26,236 bases of DNA from Liolophura sinensis (lineage: Eukaryota > Mollusca > Polyplacophora > Chitonida > Chitonidae). The notes under the pieces are model-generated. The model worked only from the letters and a program-made list of their open reading frames with translations. It had not been told where the DNA came from and ran no database searches. The stretch covers positions 26,331,265-26,357,500 of the forward strand of contig NC_088303.1 in assembly GCF_032854445.1 (NCBI RefSeq), in the 5' to 3' direction. Of the stretch, positions 1 to 9,114 are shown piece by piece. Every line of letters starts with the position of its first letter. Position 1 is the first letter of the stretch. The position numbers and the translations under genes were made by a program.

Positions 1-1538
1 TATACCCACGGTCTGTGTTAGTTCATTTAAACACCTACATATATAAAGTTAAAGTTTCACAGAACTTAGTGACTTGCATGGTGTAGGAGGTTACATGGTC
101 ACAATGGCAATCAGACATGTAATGCTCTACTGTTTCGTTAAGGTGTTTTTTCGTTTGAATCTGCAGTTCAAATGCCTGATCTTGCAATTTTTTCAATATA
201 GCAAGGGAACTATTCATTCGGAGAAACAAGATAACCATGGACAATGTTTCAATCAAGTCATCATGGCGTATAATATATTAGTCTAGAAGAACCTTTGTCA
301 GGCGTAGGAGAGGCAAGGTAGATAGTTGTCGAAAATGTGCTTTAGCTGGAACAAATATATACCTTATACTAAAACCTAGGCTTAGCTGTAGGTCTATCTA
401 GAGGCTGTCTTTACAGTTTTTCCCTTGGCAACAAAATTATAGTCACTATTTGCTTTTGTCCGGATGGTCTCACCGTGTTCTCGTCACCTGCCTATGATGG
501 GTTAATGCTGTGAAGGAGAAACTTGGTTGTCCCCACTAGTATTTGCAAGCATTAGACTACTTCGTAGACACTGACGCGTATGCACGCTGGTTTATGTGTG
601 GTGACATATAACTTGCTCTGTTCAACGAATACTTCGGTCAACCGATGTAGAGTTAAAACGACGCGGAGAAGGTTGATCTTGAATGCTAAAGTAGTACTTC
701 TGCACCAAGACGGCGCTTCACTCAACTGAAACAGGAACCTTTTAACCGATATCACATATTTGAGGGCCATTACAAAAGTGTTCAATAGACCAGATACGCG
801 TTTGACTAGAATCATAATACCTTAGGCGGTCAGTCAGGCGTGACGTTTTATTCTCTCTAGCTCTCTCTCCAAAGGCTTGCACTGAATTTGCCAAAAACAG
901 CCGTTGACCTTGTTTACCTTTAAACTTGGCATATATCTAGCTCTGCGTCAGATCAACGCATACACATGTGTACACCTATACAAGGAGAACTTGTCACAAG
1001 ACATTCGTGAGCACTTTTGTGAGCATCTTGGATCTGATAAATTTACCTGAAATTTGTTACGCTGGTAAACATGCCTTTTATCTTAATTTCGATGTCAGAG
1101 TCTACCATGTATTGCAACTTAACGGGCGACTTGGTAGGGAAAAAAACGTGAACAGAGTGTCATCCATTCCACCACTGCCACACTAAAGACCTATTTTCCG
1201 TGATCCCATGAAAATAAAAACTTGTTTATTTTAGAACTATACTTCAGGGGACAGACGTATAGTACACTTGACAGCGTCATTAGGCCAAGGGGTAAAATTA
1301 ACGCGGTGAAAATGTCAGTAATTAAGGTACCTACAAAGACATAGGCAGAAAAAAACGAAAAAGTGACAGAGAAAAAAATGATCGTTAACTTTTCCGTGTT
1401 AATGTGTCCAGCACTTGTTGGCATATTTATTTTACATCTATATCAAGATTAAACTCTAACCTTTTTGACACAAAATGTAATGGGCTACTGGATATCGGAA
1501 ATCAGATGAAGCCGTGCGTGAATATGACCCTTAGCGAT
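1..1538. other. Gene-free flank, nothing recognised
   Basis: Only short open frames (up to about 87 codons), none with family resemblance or a splice-supported structure. I see no element ends, RNA gene or repeat here. Confidence 0.5.
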
Positions 1539-1551
1539 ATGTATGTAGGCC

Positions 1552-1705
1552 TATGTATGTATGTATGTATGTATGTATGTATGTATGTGTGTATGTGTGT
1601 ATGTGTGTATGTGTGTAGGTGTGTATGTTTGTATGTATGTATGTATGTATGTATGTATGTATGTATGTATGTATGTATGTATGTATGTTTGTATGTTTGT
1701 ATGTA
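1552..1705. repeat. ATGT/GTGT microsatellite
   Basis: About 150 bp of tetranucleotide ATGT with an interior zone where units become GTGT (1587-1628) and a few TTGT variants at the ends. Open frames across it on both strands (Tyr-Val-Cys-Met repeats, or His-Thr-Tyr-Ile on the reverse) are repeat artefacts. It abuts the 3' side of a minus-strand SINE fragment, so it may have grown from a SINE tail. Confidence 0.97.
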
Positions 1706-1717
1706 GGGTAAGTCCAA

Positions 1718-1862
1718 GCCGCCAATGTGCTATCGCCACTGAAATATCATGCCGAAGACACTAGACATTACACCCCAGCCAGTCAGGTTATACTGACACC
1801 AGCCCTGTAGCCTTTCTCTAATTTCGCAATGCTGAACAACAAGCGAGGAAGCAACAAGCACA
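1718..1862 (-). mobile_element. SINE body fragment, minus orientation
   Basis: Its reverse complement aligns with the body of the composite SINE at 24170-24300. Shared landmarks in the same order are GCCTCGCTTG/TTCCTCGCTTG, CAGCA(T/C)TG, GTGACTGGGCGG/CTGACTGGCTGG, AGTGTCTTCGGCAT and ATTTCAGTGGC. Both the tRNA-like head and the 3' tail are missing, so it is a dead internal fragment. The minisatellite begins where the head would be expected. Confidence 0.8.
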
Positions 1863-1904
1863 TACAACGCCATCACCTCCAAGCAAAACAGGAAGATGTA
1901 TGCG

Positions 1905-3625
1905 TGAATATACAACACCATCAACCTCAAACACCGTGTACATCCATGTACACCACCAACCTCAAACACAACAGCGTGTACGTCCATATACACCATCAAC
2001 CTCAAACACAACAGCGTGTACGTCCATATACACCATCAACCTCAAACACAACAGCGTGTACGTCCATATACACCATTAACCTCAAACAGAACAGCATGTA
2101 TATACAACACCATCGGCCTCTTACACAATAGCATGTACGTGTACATACAACACCATCAACCCCAAACACCGTGTACGTCCATGTACACCACCAACCTCAA
2201 ACACAACAGCGTGTACGTCCATATGCAGCATCAACCTCAAACACAACAGCGTGTACGTCCATAAACACCATCAACCTCAAACACAACAGCGTGTACGTCC
2301 ATATACACCATCAACCTCAAACAGAACAACATGTACATACAACACCATCGGCCTCAAACACAACAGCATGTACGTGTACATACAACACCATCAACCTCAA
2401 ACACCGTATACGTCCATGTACACCACAAACCTCAAACACAACAGCGTGAACATACAACACCATCAGCCTCAAACACAACAGCGTGAACATACAACACCAT
2501 CAGCCTCAAGCACAGCAGCGTGTACGTCCATACAACACCATCAGCCTCAAACACAACAGCGTGTATGTCCATATACACCGTCAACGTCAAACACAACAGC
2601 GTGTACGTTCATATACACCATCAACCTCAAACACAACAGCGTGTATGTCCATATACACCATCAGCCACAAACACAACAGCGTCCATAAACATCATGTACG
2701 TCCATGTACACCACCAACCTCAAACGCAATAGCGTGTACATACAACACCATCAGCCTCAAACACAACACCTTGTACTTTCATATACACCACCAGCCTAAA
2801 AAAACAATAGCATGTACGTTCATATACACCATCAGCCTCAAACACAACGGCGTGTATGTCCATACACACCATCAGCCTCAAACACAACAGAATGTACATA
2901 CAACATCATCAGCCTCAAACACAACACCTTGTACTTTCATATACACCACCAGCCTAAAAAAAACAACAGCTTGTACGTTCATATACACCATTAGCTGTAC
3001 ATCCATATACACCATCAACTTCAAACAGAACAGCATGTACGTTCATATACATCATCAACCTCAAACACAACACTGTTTACATGCAACACCATCAACATCA
3101 AACAAAACAGGGTGTACGCCCATGTACACCATCAACCTCAAACACAATACCATGCACATACGACACCATCAGCCTCAAACACAACAGCTTGTACGTTCAT
3201 ATACACCATCAGTCTCAAACACAACAGCGTGTATGTGTACATACAACACCATCAGCCTCAAGCGCAACAGCGTGGACGCGTACATACAACCCCATCAGTG
3301 TCAAACACAACAGCCTGTACGTGTACATACAACAACATCAGCCTCAAACACAACAGCGCGTACGTGTACATACAACACCATCAACCTCAAACACAACAGC
3401 GCGTGCGTGCACATACAACACCATCAACCTCAAACACAACAGCGCGTACGTGCACATACAACACCATCAACCTCAAACACAACAGCATGTACGTGTACAT
3501 ACAACACCATCAACCTCAACTACAACAGTGTGTACGTCCATGTACACCATCGACCTCAACCACGTCAGTGTGTACGTGTACATACAACACCATCAACCGC
3601 AAGCACAAAAGCGTGTACGTCTAAA
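1905..3625. repeat. Minisatellite, 40-43 bp units, about 40 copies
   Basis: The typical unit is ACCATCAACCTCAAACACAA followed by CAGCGTGTACGTCCATATAC (40 bp, measured 1981 to 2021). In the right half a 43 bp variant dominates, where TACGTGTACATACAAC replaces TACGTCCATATAC (measured 3371 to 3414). Other units lack the 12-14 bp TGTACGTCC segment. The core CTCAAACACAACAGCG is best conserved. No forward frame meets a stop within the consensus, and because 40 and 43 are not multiples of 3, one frame cycles through three different peptide repeats. This yields forward open frames of up to 397 codons that I regard as non-coding. Confidence 0.97.
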
Positions 3626-3777
3626 CGAGCCAAAATCATCTCGTACATAATGGCGGTCTGTGTAAACGGACAATAACTTAAATAACTTTTCTTGCCTTAA
3701 TTTTCAAAATAGTTCATAACATAACATCATAACATCGTAATCGTAACATCTTTTTGGGATTACATTGCACATTTTTG

Positions 3778-3845
3778 CAAATGGAGCCGAAAGGTACTAA
3801 CAGTCCAAGTTGTCTTGGACTGTTAGTACCTTTCGGTTCCATTTG
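3778..3845. repeat. Near-perfect inverted repeat (32 bp arms, 4 nt loop)
   Basis: The left arm 3778-3809 (contains CCGAAAGGTACTAACAGTCC) pairs with 3814-3845 around the loop TTGT. The only imperfection is a G/T pair (3786 with 3837), which would still pair in RNA. Pairing can extend two more positions if a further G/T is allowed. There is no known family signature. It could be a young palindrome, a minimal foldback element or a source of a hairpin RNA. Confidence 0.9.
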
Positions 3846-3869
3846 TACTTAACGTTAATTTTGGGGCGA

Positions 3870-3885
3870 TTGTAAATATTTACAA
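3870..3885. other. 16 bp AT-rich perfect palindrome
   Basis: TTGTAAATATTTACAA is its own reverse complement, 25 nt after the large inverted repeat. The core resembles forkhead-type sites (TGTTTAC-like, here TGTAAATATTTACA), but no function can be inferred. Confidence 0.6.
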
Positions 3886-4029
3886 CTGGGTAGACCCTGT
3901 TATAATTTTTATCGTTCCTTACAATCCCTTCATGAAAGGGGTTGTTGATTGTTACCTGAGGCTACGATCGAGATCCTAGTGATTTACAATCAACTTAGTT
4001 TTATGATCACTTTGTGCAAGCGGCCCCAG

Positions 4030-4146
4030 TACACACAATGCCGCCTGCCTGAAACACAGTAGTAAGACGTGTACATAAAACACAACCAACCTCAAGTAAC
4101 TACGACATTAAATCCCAAGCACTCACTCAACCTCAAGTACAGCGTA
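4030..4146. repeat. Relic minisatellite units
   Basis: Degenerate copies of the 1905-3625 unit, recognisable by ACGTGTACATAAAACACAAC, CAACCTCAAGTA and a second CTCAACCTCAAGTACAGCG. They are separated from the main array by about 400 bp that includes the inverted repeat, which suggests that the array once extended further and was interrupted or decayed. Confidence 0.6.
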
Positions 4147-4394
4147 GTTTTCAACGTTGAGTATTAATAGCCTGAGTAGACCATACATCTAACGAACTTT
4201 AGTTAAAGTTTTAGTCGAAGCCACGAGATGTAAAAAACGTCAAAAAGTGGAACTAAGTATTTCATTCTGATTATTTCACCTGTTGATATGTGATACATTA
4301 CAGTGTATGCACGCACTGTGTAGATAGAAACTTGTTCTTGAGGCCATGGTAGTTGTGTGCAAGCCAAACGGTGAGCGGAATAGCCGAGCTCAGG

Positions 4395-4610
4395 TTACCA
4401 TTATAGTTACGTGTACGTCACACTACATGTAGTTACCTACATGTAACGCTGTCAGCTCTGAAGTTCCTGGTCGCTATGATTGTGTTTTACAACTATCACT
4501 GCTAGATCACAAACCCCATGATAGTTACGTACACGTATCGCTGTCAGCACTAAAGCTCCTGGCCGCCATGATAGATACGCTGACAGCTCTCTGGTCATGA
4601 TAGTTATATA
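4395..4610. repeat. Degenerate tandem repeat cluster
   Basis: About three diverged copies of a unit with ATGATAGTTACGTACACGTA, then CGCTGTCAGC, then CTGAAGTTCCTGGTCGC. Copies begin near 4399, 4518 and 4568. The last is shortened and inverted in part (GCTGACAGC). CATGTAGTTACCTACATG at 4423-4440 is an imperfect palindrome inside the first copy. Confidence 0.6.
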
Positions 4611-7600
4611 TAAACTCATCCCTGGGTCCTGGGATGAAGCTTACTGGGCATGAATGAAGGATTATGGCCTCACGCCACCTTTTACAATATTGCAGTCATA
4701 GGAAATCAAGTGTGTTGCATCAGGAATGGGATTGTTAAGTCACGTGGAGCTATATAATGTCAACAAGCTGTTCTCTTTCAACGCATTTTTCTGTGTGAAC
4801 GAACACTAAATCAAAATCATTTTGGAGACTGCATATGCTTTAGTAAAGTGTTTTTTATATGTTTAACGTAGGTTTAGCATTATCATGTATTCCCACCCTT
4901 GACAACATCAATTATCACCCCATTGCTAGTAACAAGATACCGTTAATACACCTGCTAGGTGAGCAAAACCGATTGACGGTGGCCATGGGAAAGCCGCCAG
5001 GCCTCAACTCACATGTAAGGTGTTGGCGGTTTGCTTTTGCAAACAGACCACATTCGTATAGGTGAAAAATATTTTGAGTATGCCTTTAAACAATAACATC
5101 CAATCAACCAATCAATCAATCAATAAAGCAGCCAGCTCAATTAAGCGGAAGAAGGGTTTATATTTAAATCCTGAACGCGTTTAAATGTAATTAGAAAGCG
5201 TTTAAGTATTATCATAATCAGATTTAAACATGTGTAACGTGTCCATGTGCTTGGTGATTCGCATGTGTGTAAGGCAACTTGAAGAATTAACCGTAATCCA
5301 TGAACCATGACATTATATGTCCATTTTTACGCTGTTTGACTCATACCTTGTCTGAGGCAGTCGGATTTCAAATGTTTTTGTGTTTTACGAAAACTTGTAC
5401 TACAGTTTAACTTAAAAGTCCAAACTATTATTTTTGCTTTGCCAACGTGTCCATAAAAGGAAAATCCTGTAGAGGCAGAGTGTGGACTAGTCTCCTGTCG
5501 TCTGGAACGGTCAGTTGTGGTCAAGCCGAGTTTGACCCGTGGTCAGTTGGTTATTTTAAGTCATTTCCTGCCGTGCTCGGGCACGATGTCAAAGCACTAG
5601 TTCGCTCTGACACCTCAGACAATGCAACCATTCCCTGCATTTTTCACGCATGGATTCTTAAGCCTTGGTATGAAGGTCGTTCTGTATGTCAGGTGTTTTG
5701 GGCAGGACCAAACCATTGGTATTTATATAATCACATTAATGCCCGACTGACATGTTCAACAGATAAAGTAAGGCGGTAAAATCAATAGAGCGTATGAGGG
5801 AATGAAAAGACGCGAAGGTAGAGGTATATTAACATTGTAATGCAATGAAATTACATAAATTAGCTAAGATTTTGCAATTTTTTTAGACAAATCTGGTTTT
5901 ATTAGGTTGGCTTACTTACAAAACAACAGAACAAATCTTTTCAAAAGGTAAAATCAAAACAGCCTTAAAATACAATGTACTTCTCATTGAATATATAATG
6001 ACTTTATCCCATTTTTAAGGCGGTCATGATGGTTTAAGTCATATCATTCAGAGGCAAAGTATACTTTGTACACGCTTTTGTAGTGAACAGTAGGAATATA
6101 TGGATTCCTTCTTACGCTGCAGTTTAGATATAACCGCATTTATTCCCCAAGAATTAACACTATCTTTTCCATGACCATGACTTGTATATGAGCTTGTTCT
6201 CGCATCGCACGAGTCTCGCGAGACTCTGGGAGATTCTTCAGCTGGGCGACACCCAACTGGCTGTGTCAGCTAAACTATGGGATGTCAAAAGATTTTTTCC
6301 AGGTCACTGATTATGAGAAGAAGGTTCGAATGCATTTGAATTCCCAAAGTGAAAGTGCTAACCAAGTGTTCCGCTAACAAACGCTTCTCCTTGAGAATAC
6401 ATGGTGTGAAAGCTATGGCTTTGTTGAATCCCGAAATCCCTTGCCCTCGACACGCCGAATGAAGTCGTTTGGAACGAAAGCCTTTGTTACACAGAGGCTA
6501 TTCGGTTAATTATACTGGAAAGTTACATACATAAGTCATGTCAGGTGGAATTCTGTGTTACATGGATAATGACCAAGGGCCAGATAGAAGACAAGTAAGA
6601 CATTTGTACATGATAACAAAAGTTATGGTGACTTTTTTCTGTATAGCTGTCAATAAACACGAAACAACGAAATATATAGGCGTATTTCGAAATCACAATT
6701 TGTTAATAGCCTGTTAACAGAGAAAATTCGTGATTTTCTCTTTGAACCCTCATGTTTCACTCTGTTTAACCCCCACTCTATAGATTCTGTAGAGGAACAA
6801 GAGAGGGAACAATCTGCATGTTATGTCATACGGTGATGTTCTACCGTCAAAAACTATGTCATTTCAAGGTATGAAGTGAAGCAAACCGAACACTTGATTC
6901 CACACAGGAAGAAATAAAACAAGTGATTTTGTGATCTTTTATAAAATAGCTTCAGCAATAATATTTTTTGCAAGTCAGTATACATTATATACCTTGGCAC
7001 TGACTAAATTCTCGTACGTGTGACGGAGGAGAGTGTGTGGTAACTCTGTCAGGTGGATCTGGTTTGGCCGTCCAAACCGCTAGACGACATTGGCCTATTG
7101 TGGTTGAAGACATACCTAGAGTCTCCTTTTAGCGTATTTGTCAATACAGTGCAATATTATGAAAGACTTTTAAACGTAATCACGTTTGATTGTGGATTGA
7201 TTGTGTGAGTAATGCATGGCCTGAAAGCTTGTGTGGTGGGTTACGGCTATATATGTCAGTGTGACTGTGTTGTTCACGTTTGAATATACACACAATAATT
7301 CATACACGGTAGCACTTTGACCACAGACGCTTCTGTCAAAAAAATTCGGCTCTGCAGAACTACTGGATAACTAACCAATCAATCAATCAATCAGCCAATC
7401 AACCAATCAGTCAATGAATTCATCAGTCAGTGAATTCATCAGTCTGAACAGCATGGGATGTCAATAATCAAAAATAGAGCCTATGAATGTACAAAAAGGG
7501 ATCGGTGCTCATTTACAGGGTGACTAGATTTAGGGGATGTCACGTTCGGTGCTACGACACTCATTTCAATGAGGTGGCATAACGTGTGTCACTACGTGGT

Positions 7601-7775
7601 CACAGGACAGGCCTTAATTCTGCAAGGTCACGCACTTCTCAAATGACCTAGAAAAGAATTATATATGACGTAAAACACAAATACAAATGTAAACAAATGT
7701 ACACAGAATATGATCCTCCTGACCTGGGTGAAACGGTTTATTTATCAGGCAGTGTAGGGCTTTTTTAAAAAACTT
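4611..7775. other. Gene-free interval
   Basis: No supported gene. It holds two short AATC-type simple repeats (5098-5127 and about 7373-7440), a CGCG palindrome at 6211-6226, and a 110-codon frame at 5447-5779 that lacks an ATG start at its track end and matches no family I know. Otherwise nothing recognised. Confidence 0.5.
6211..6226. promoter_or_regulatory. GAGTCTCGCGAGACTC palindrome containing TCTCGCGAGA
   Basis: A perfect 16 bp palindrome with TCTCGCGAGA at 6214-6223. In vertebrates that decamer is a CpG promoter element bound by BANP. Whether it works in this organism is unknown, and no gene start is supported nearby (the transporter ATG is 2.8 kb downstream). It could mark a distal promoter with a non-coding first exon. 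Confidence 0.3.
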
Positions 7776-7802
7776 TTGTCTTGTTTATTGAATATATTTG
7801 AG

Positions 7803-8324
7803 ATGACTGGACGTATAAAATCGGACAGGTTAAAGTATGCCACCGTAAAGGGTTATTCAGTAAAGTCATTCACGCTAAGATACTGTTTTTATGTAGAACT
7901 TTTTACGGGTGTTTATATGGGTGAGGTGCACACGTCAGCGGCTAACGCTTTCTCACGTGACCACACCCAGTTTTTAATGCCGATACTGACACACACGGAC
8001 ATTTGTATGTTTCCTAACCACACAGAAAGATCAGTCATAAAATCCCTTTTTTGTATCCGTGTTGGGTCAAACCCGCGTTTATTTACACCTTTTATTCGGC
8101 CCTTGGACTTTCATGAGCCTTTCGTCCCGGACACTGTGTATAACAGGACTCGAATATACTGTATACGTTTTCACATACACGGCCAGGACATGACGGTCAT
8201 TTACGGGGACTCCCCCTCCCCCCCCCCCACTCCTTCACCTGTCTCTTCCCACTCCCTCTCTCCGCCGTCCAACTCGTCCGTGGGAGGATACCGAGGTGTG
8301 TTTATTCTTGACTGTTCCGGTTAA
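7803..8324 (+). CDS. Unrecognised open reading frame, doubtful
   Basis: 173 codons from the first ATG (MTGRIKSDRLKYATVKGYSV) to TAA; the frame stays open back to 7776. It is the longest non-repeat open frame outside the transporter. The C-terminal part is Pro/Ser-rich (SPSPPPTPSPVSSHS) because it reads a C-rich tract (11 C at 8218-8228). There is no signal peptide, membrane segment or motif I recognise, and no clear promoter or poly(A) signal. It could be a chance frame, an exon of an unknown gene, or part of a transporter 5' exon. I make no functional call. Confidence 0.15.
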   Translation: MTGRIKSDRLKYATVKGYSVKSFTLRYCFYVELFTGVYMGEVHTSAANAFSRDHTQFLMPILTHTDICMFPNHTERSVIKSLFCIRVGSNPRLFTPFIRPLDFHEPFVPDTVYNRTRIYCIRFHIHGQDMTVIYGDSPSPPPTPSPVSSHSLSPPSNSSVGGYRGVFILDCSG

Positions 8325-8947
8325 AGGATATGATTAGTTACCTGAGTAAGATTGCAGTTCTTCCGCGCTGTGTTATATAGCTTTTCAAATGCCCCGCAGT
8401 CAAATGTGGATGTATAAAACGAGACGCTAACAAAGCTTGACTACGTTTTTTCTCATTCGCGGAGGACTTTACATAGCGTGCATTTGTATTGAGTCGATAT
8501 ACAGACAATAATATCGTATAGGTTTGGATTTCGGAGCTTCATGGTTCGCTGAGCCGCCTGAGTCAAGCCCCATTGATATGTAAATTCCGGCCTACACAAC
8601 TGCACGACTTTTCCCGAACTCAGCCGAAGATTCGCAGCAGACCGACGACTCTCACTGTGAGATTTACACTTGGAGAAGGGAACAGCATTCTTCACGCGGT
8701 CGAGTAGAGCTACTACTGGACCTCATATTTTTGTCGCCATTTAAAATTTTTTAGACTGATTGTGAACATTAGTTTTAATCGCTGAAGCTGTCATACTTAC
8801 CCTGCTTGCAAGAGCGGATTTAAGAGAGTTTTTCGTAAAGCTGTTTGATAACTGTGAGTCGTGAGATCGAAGGATAGCAATTCAAGTCCCAGACGTCTAC
8901 CTTTACCTGTTCAGCGAGAGTCGAATTCTGCTACACACGGAGATACT
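8325..8947. other. Upstream flank of the transporter
   Basis: No gene supported. The 80-codon minus frame at 8453-8695 begins with GTG and matches nothing. GTTCAG at 8909-8914, after CTACCTTTACCT, is a possible splice acceptor for a 5' UTR exon. Confidence 0.4.
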
Positions 8948-8954
8948 TATATAA
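8948..8954 (+). promoter_or_regulatory. TATA-like box, candidate core promoter of the transporter
   Basis: TATATAA lies 65-71 nt upstream of the ATG, which would place transcription start near 8978-8985 and give a short 5' UTR. Competing reading: the pyrimidine-rich run ending in CAG at 8912-8914 resembles a splice acceptor. In that case exon 1 would begin at 8915 and a 5' non-coding exon would lie further upstream. I cannot choose between these from sequence. Confidence 0.3.
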
Positions 8955-9018
8955 CACTGTTTTCCTATATCAAAAGGAGTTTCCTTTAATAGCTCGCTGT
9001 TATCCTGTGTGATTGAGG

Positions 9019-9114
9019 ATGACTAGTCGTAAGTCTTACGAGCTGTGGGACAATGGAAAACCCTCCGTGCCTCCGCCCTACTTGGAGGAAGAGCTAGGTG
9101 CTAACGGTTATCCG
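9019..9114 (+). CDS. Transporter exon 1: cytoplasmic N-terminus
   Basis: Encodes residues 1-32, beginning [14 protein letters not shown] and ending GANGYP, hydrophilic as expected for the cytoplasmic N-tail. The ATG has A at -3 (good Kozak context). An in-frame TGA at 9010-9012 makes it the first possible Met in this frame. It ends in phase 0 at a strong donor (GTAAGT), matching the phase-0 acceptor of exon 2 after a 6261 bp intron. This exon is assigned by position, phase and splice signals, since N-tails of this family are not conserved. A skipped small exon or an alternative first exon inside intron 1 is possible. Confidence 0.7.

Noticed and set aside
1404-1764. Tyr-Val-Cys-Met and His-Thr-Tyr-Ile open frames
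   Set aside because: Translations of the ATGT microsatellite on both strands.
1829-3676. Many overlapping forward open frames of 60-397 codons rich in His, Gln, Thr and Asn
   Set aside because: They are the three frames of one stop-free minisatellite; peptides repeat with the DNA unit and shift frame with it, and there is no splice or promoter support.
5447-5779. 110-codon plus-strand frame
   Set aside because: Begins with GTG, has no family resemblance, and has no promoter, splice or poly(A) context.
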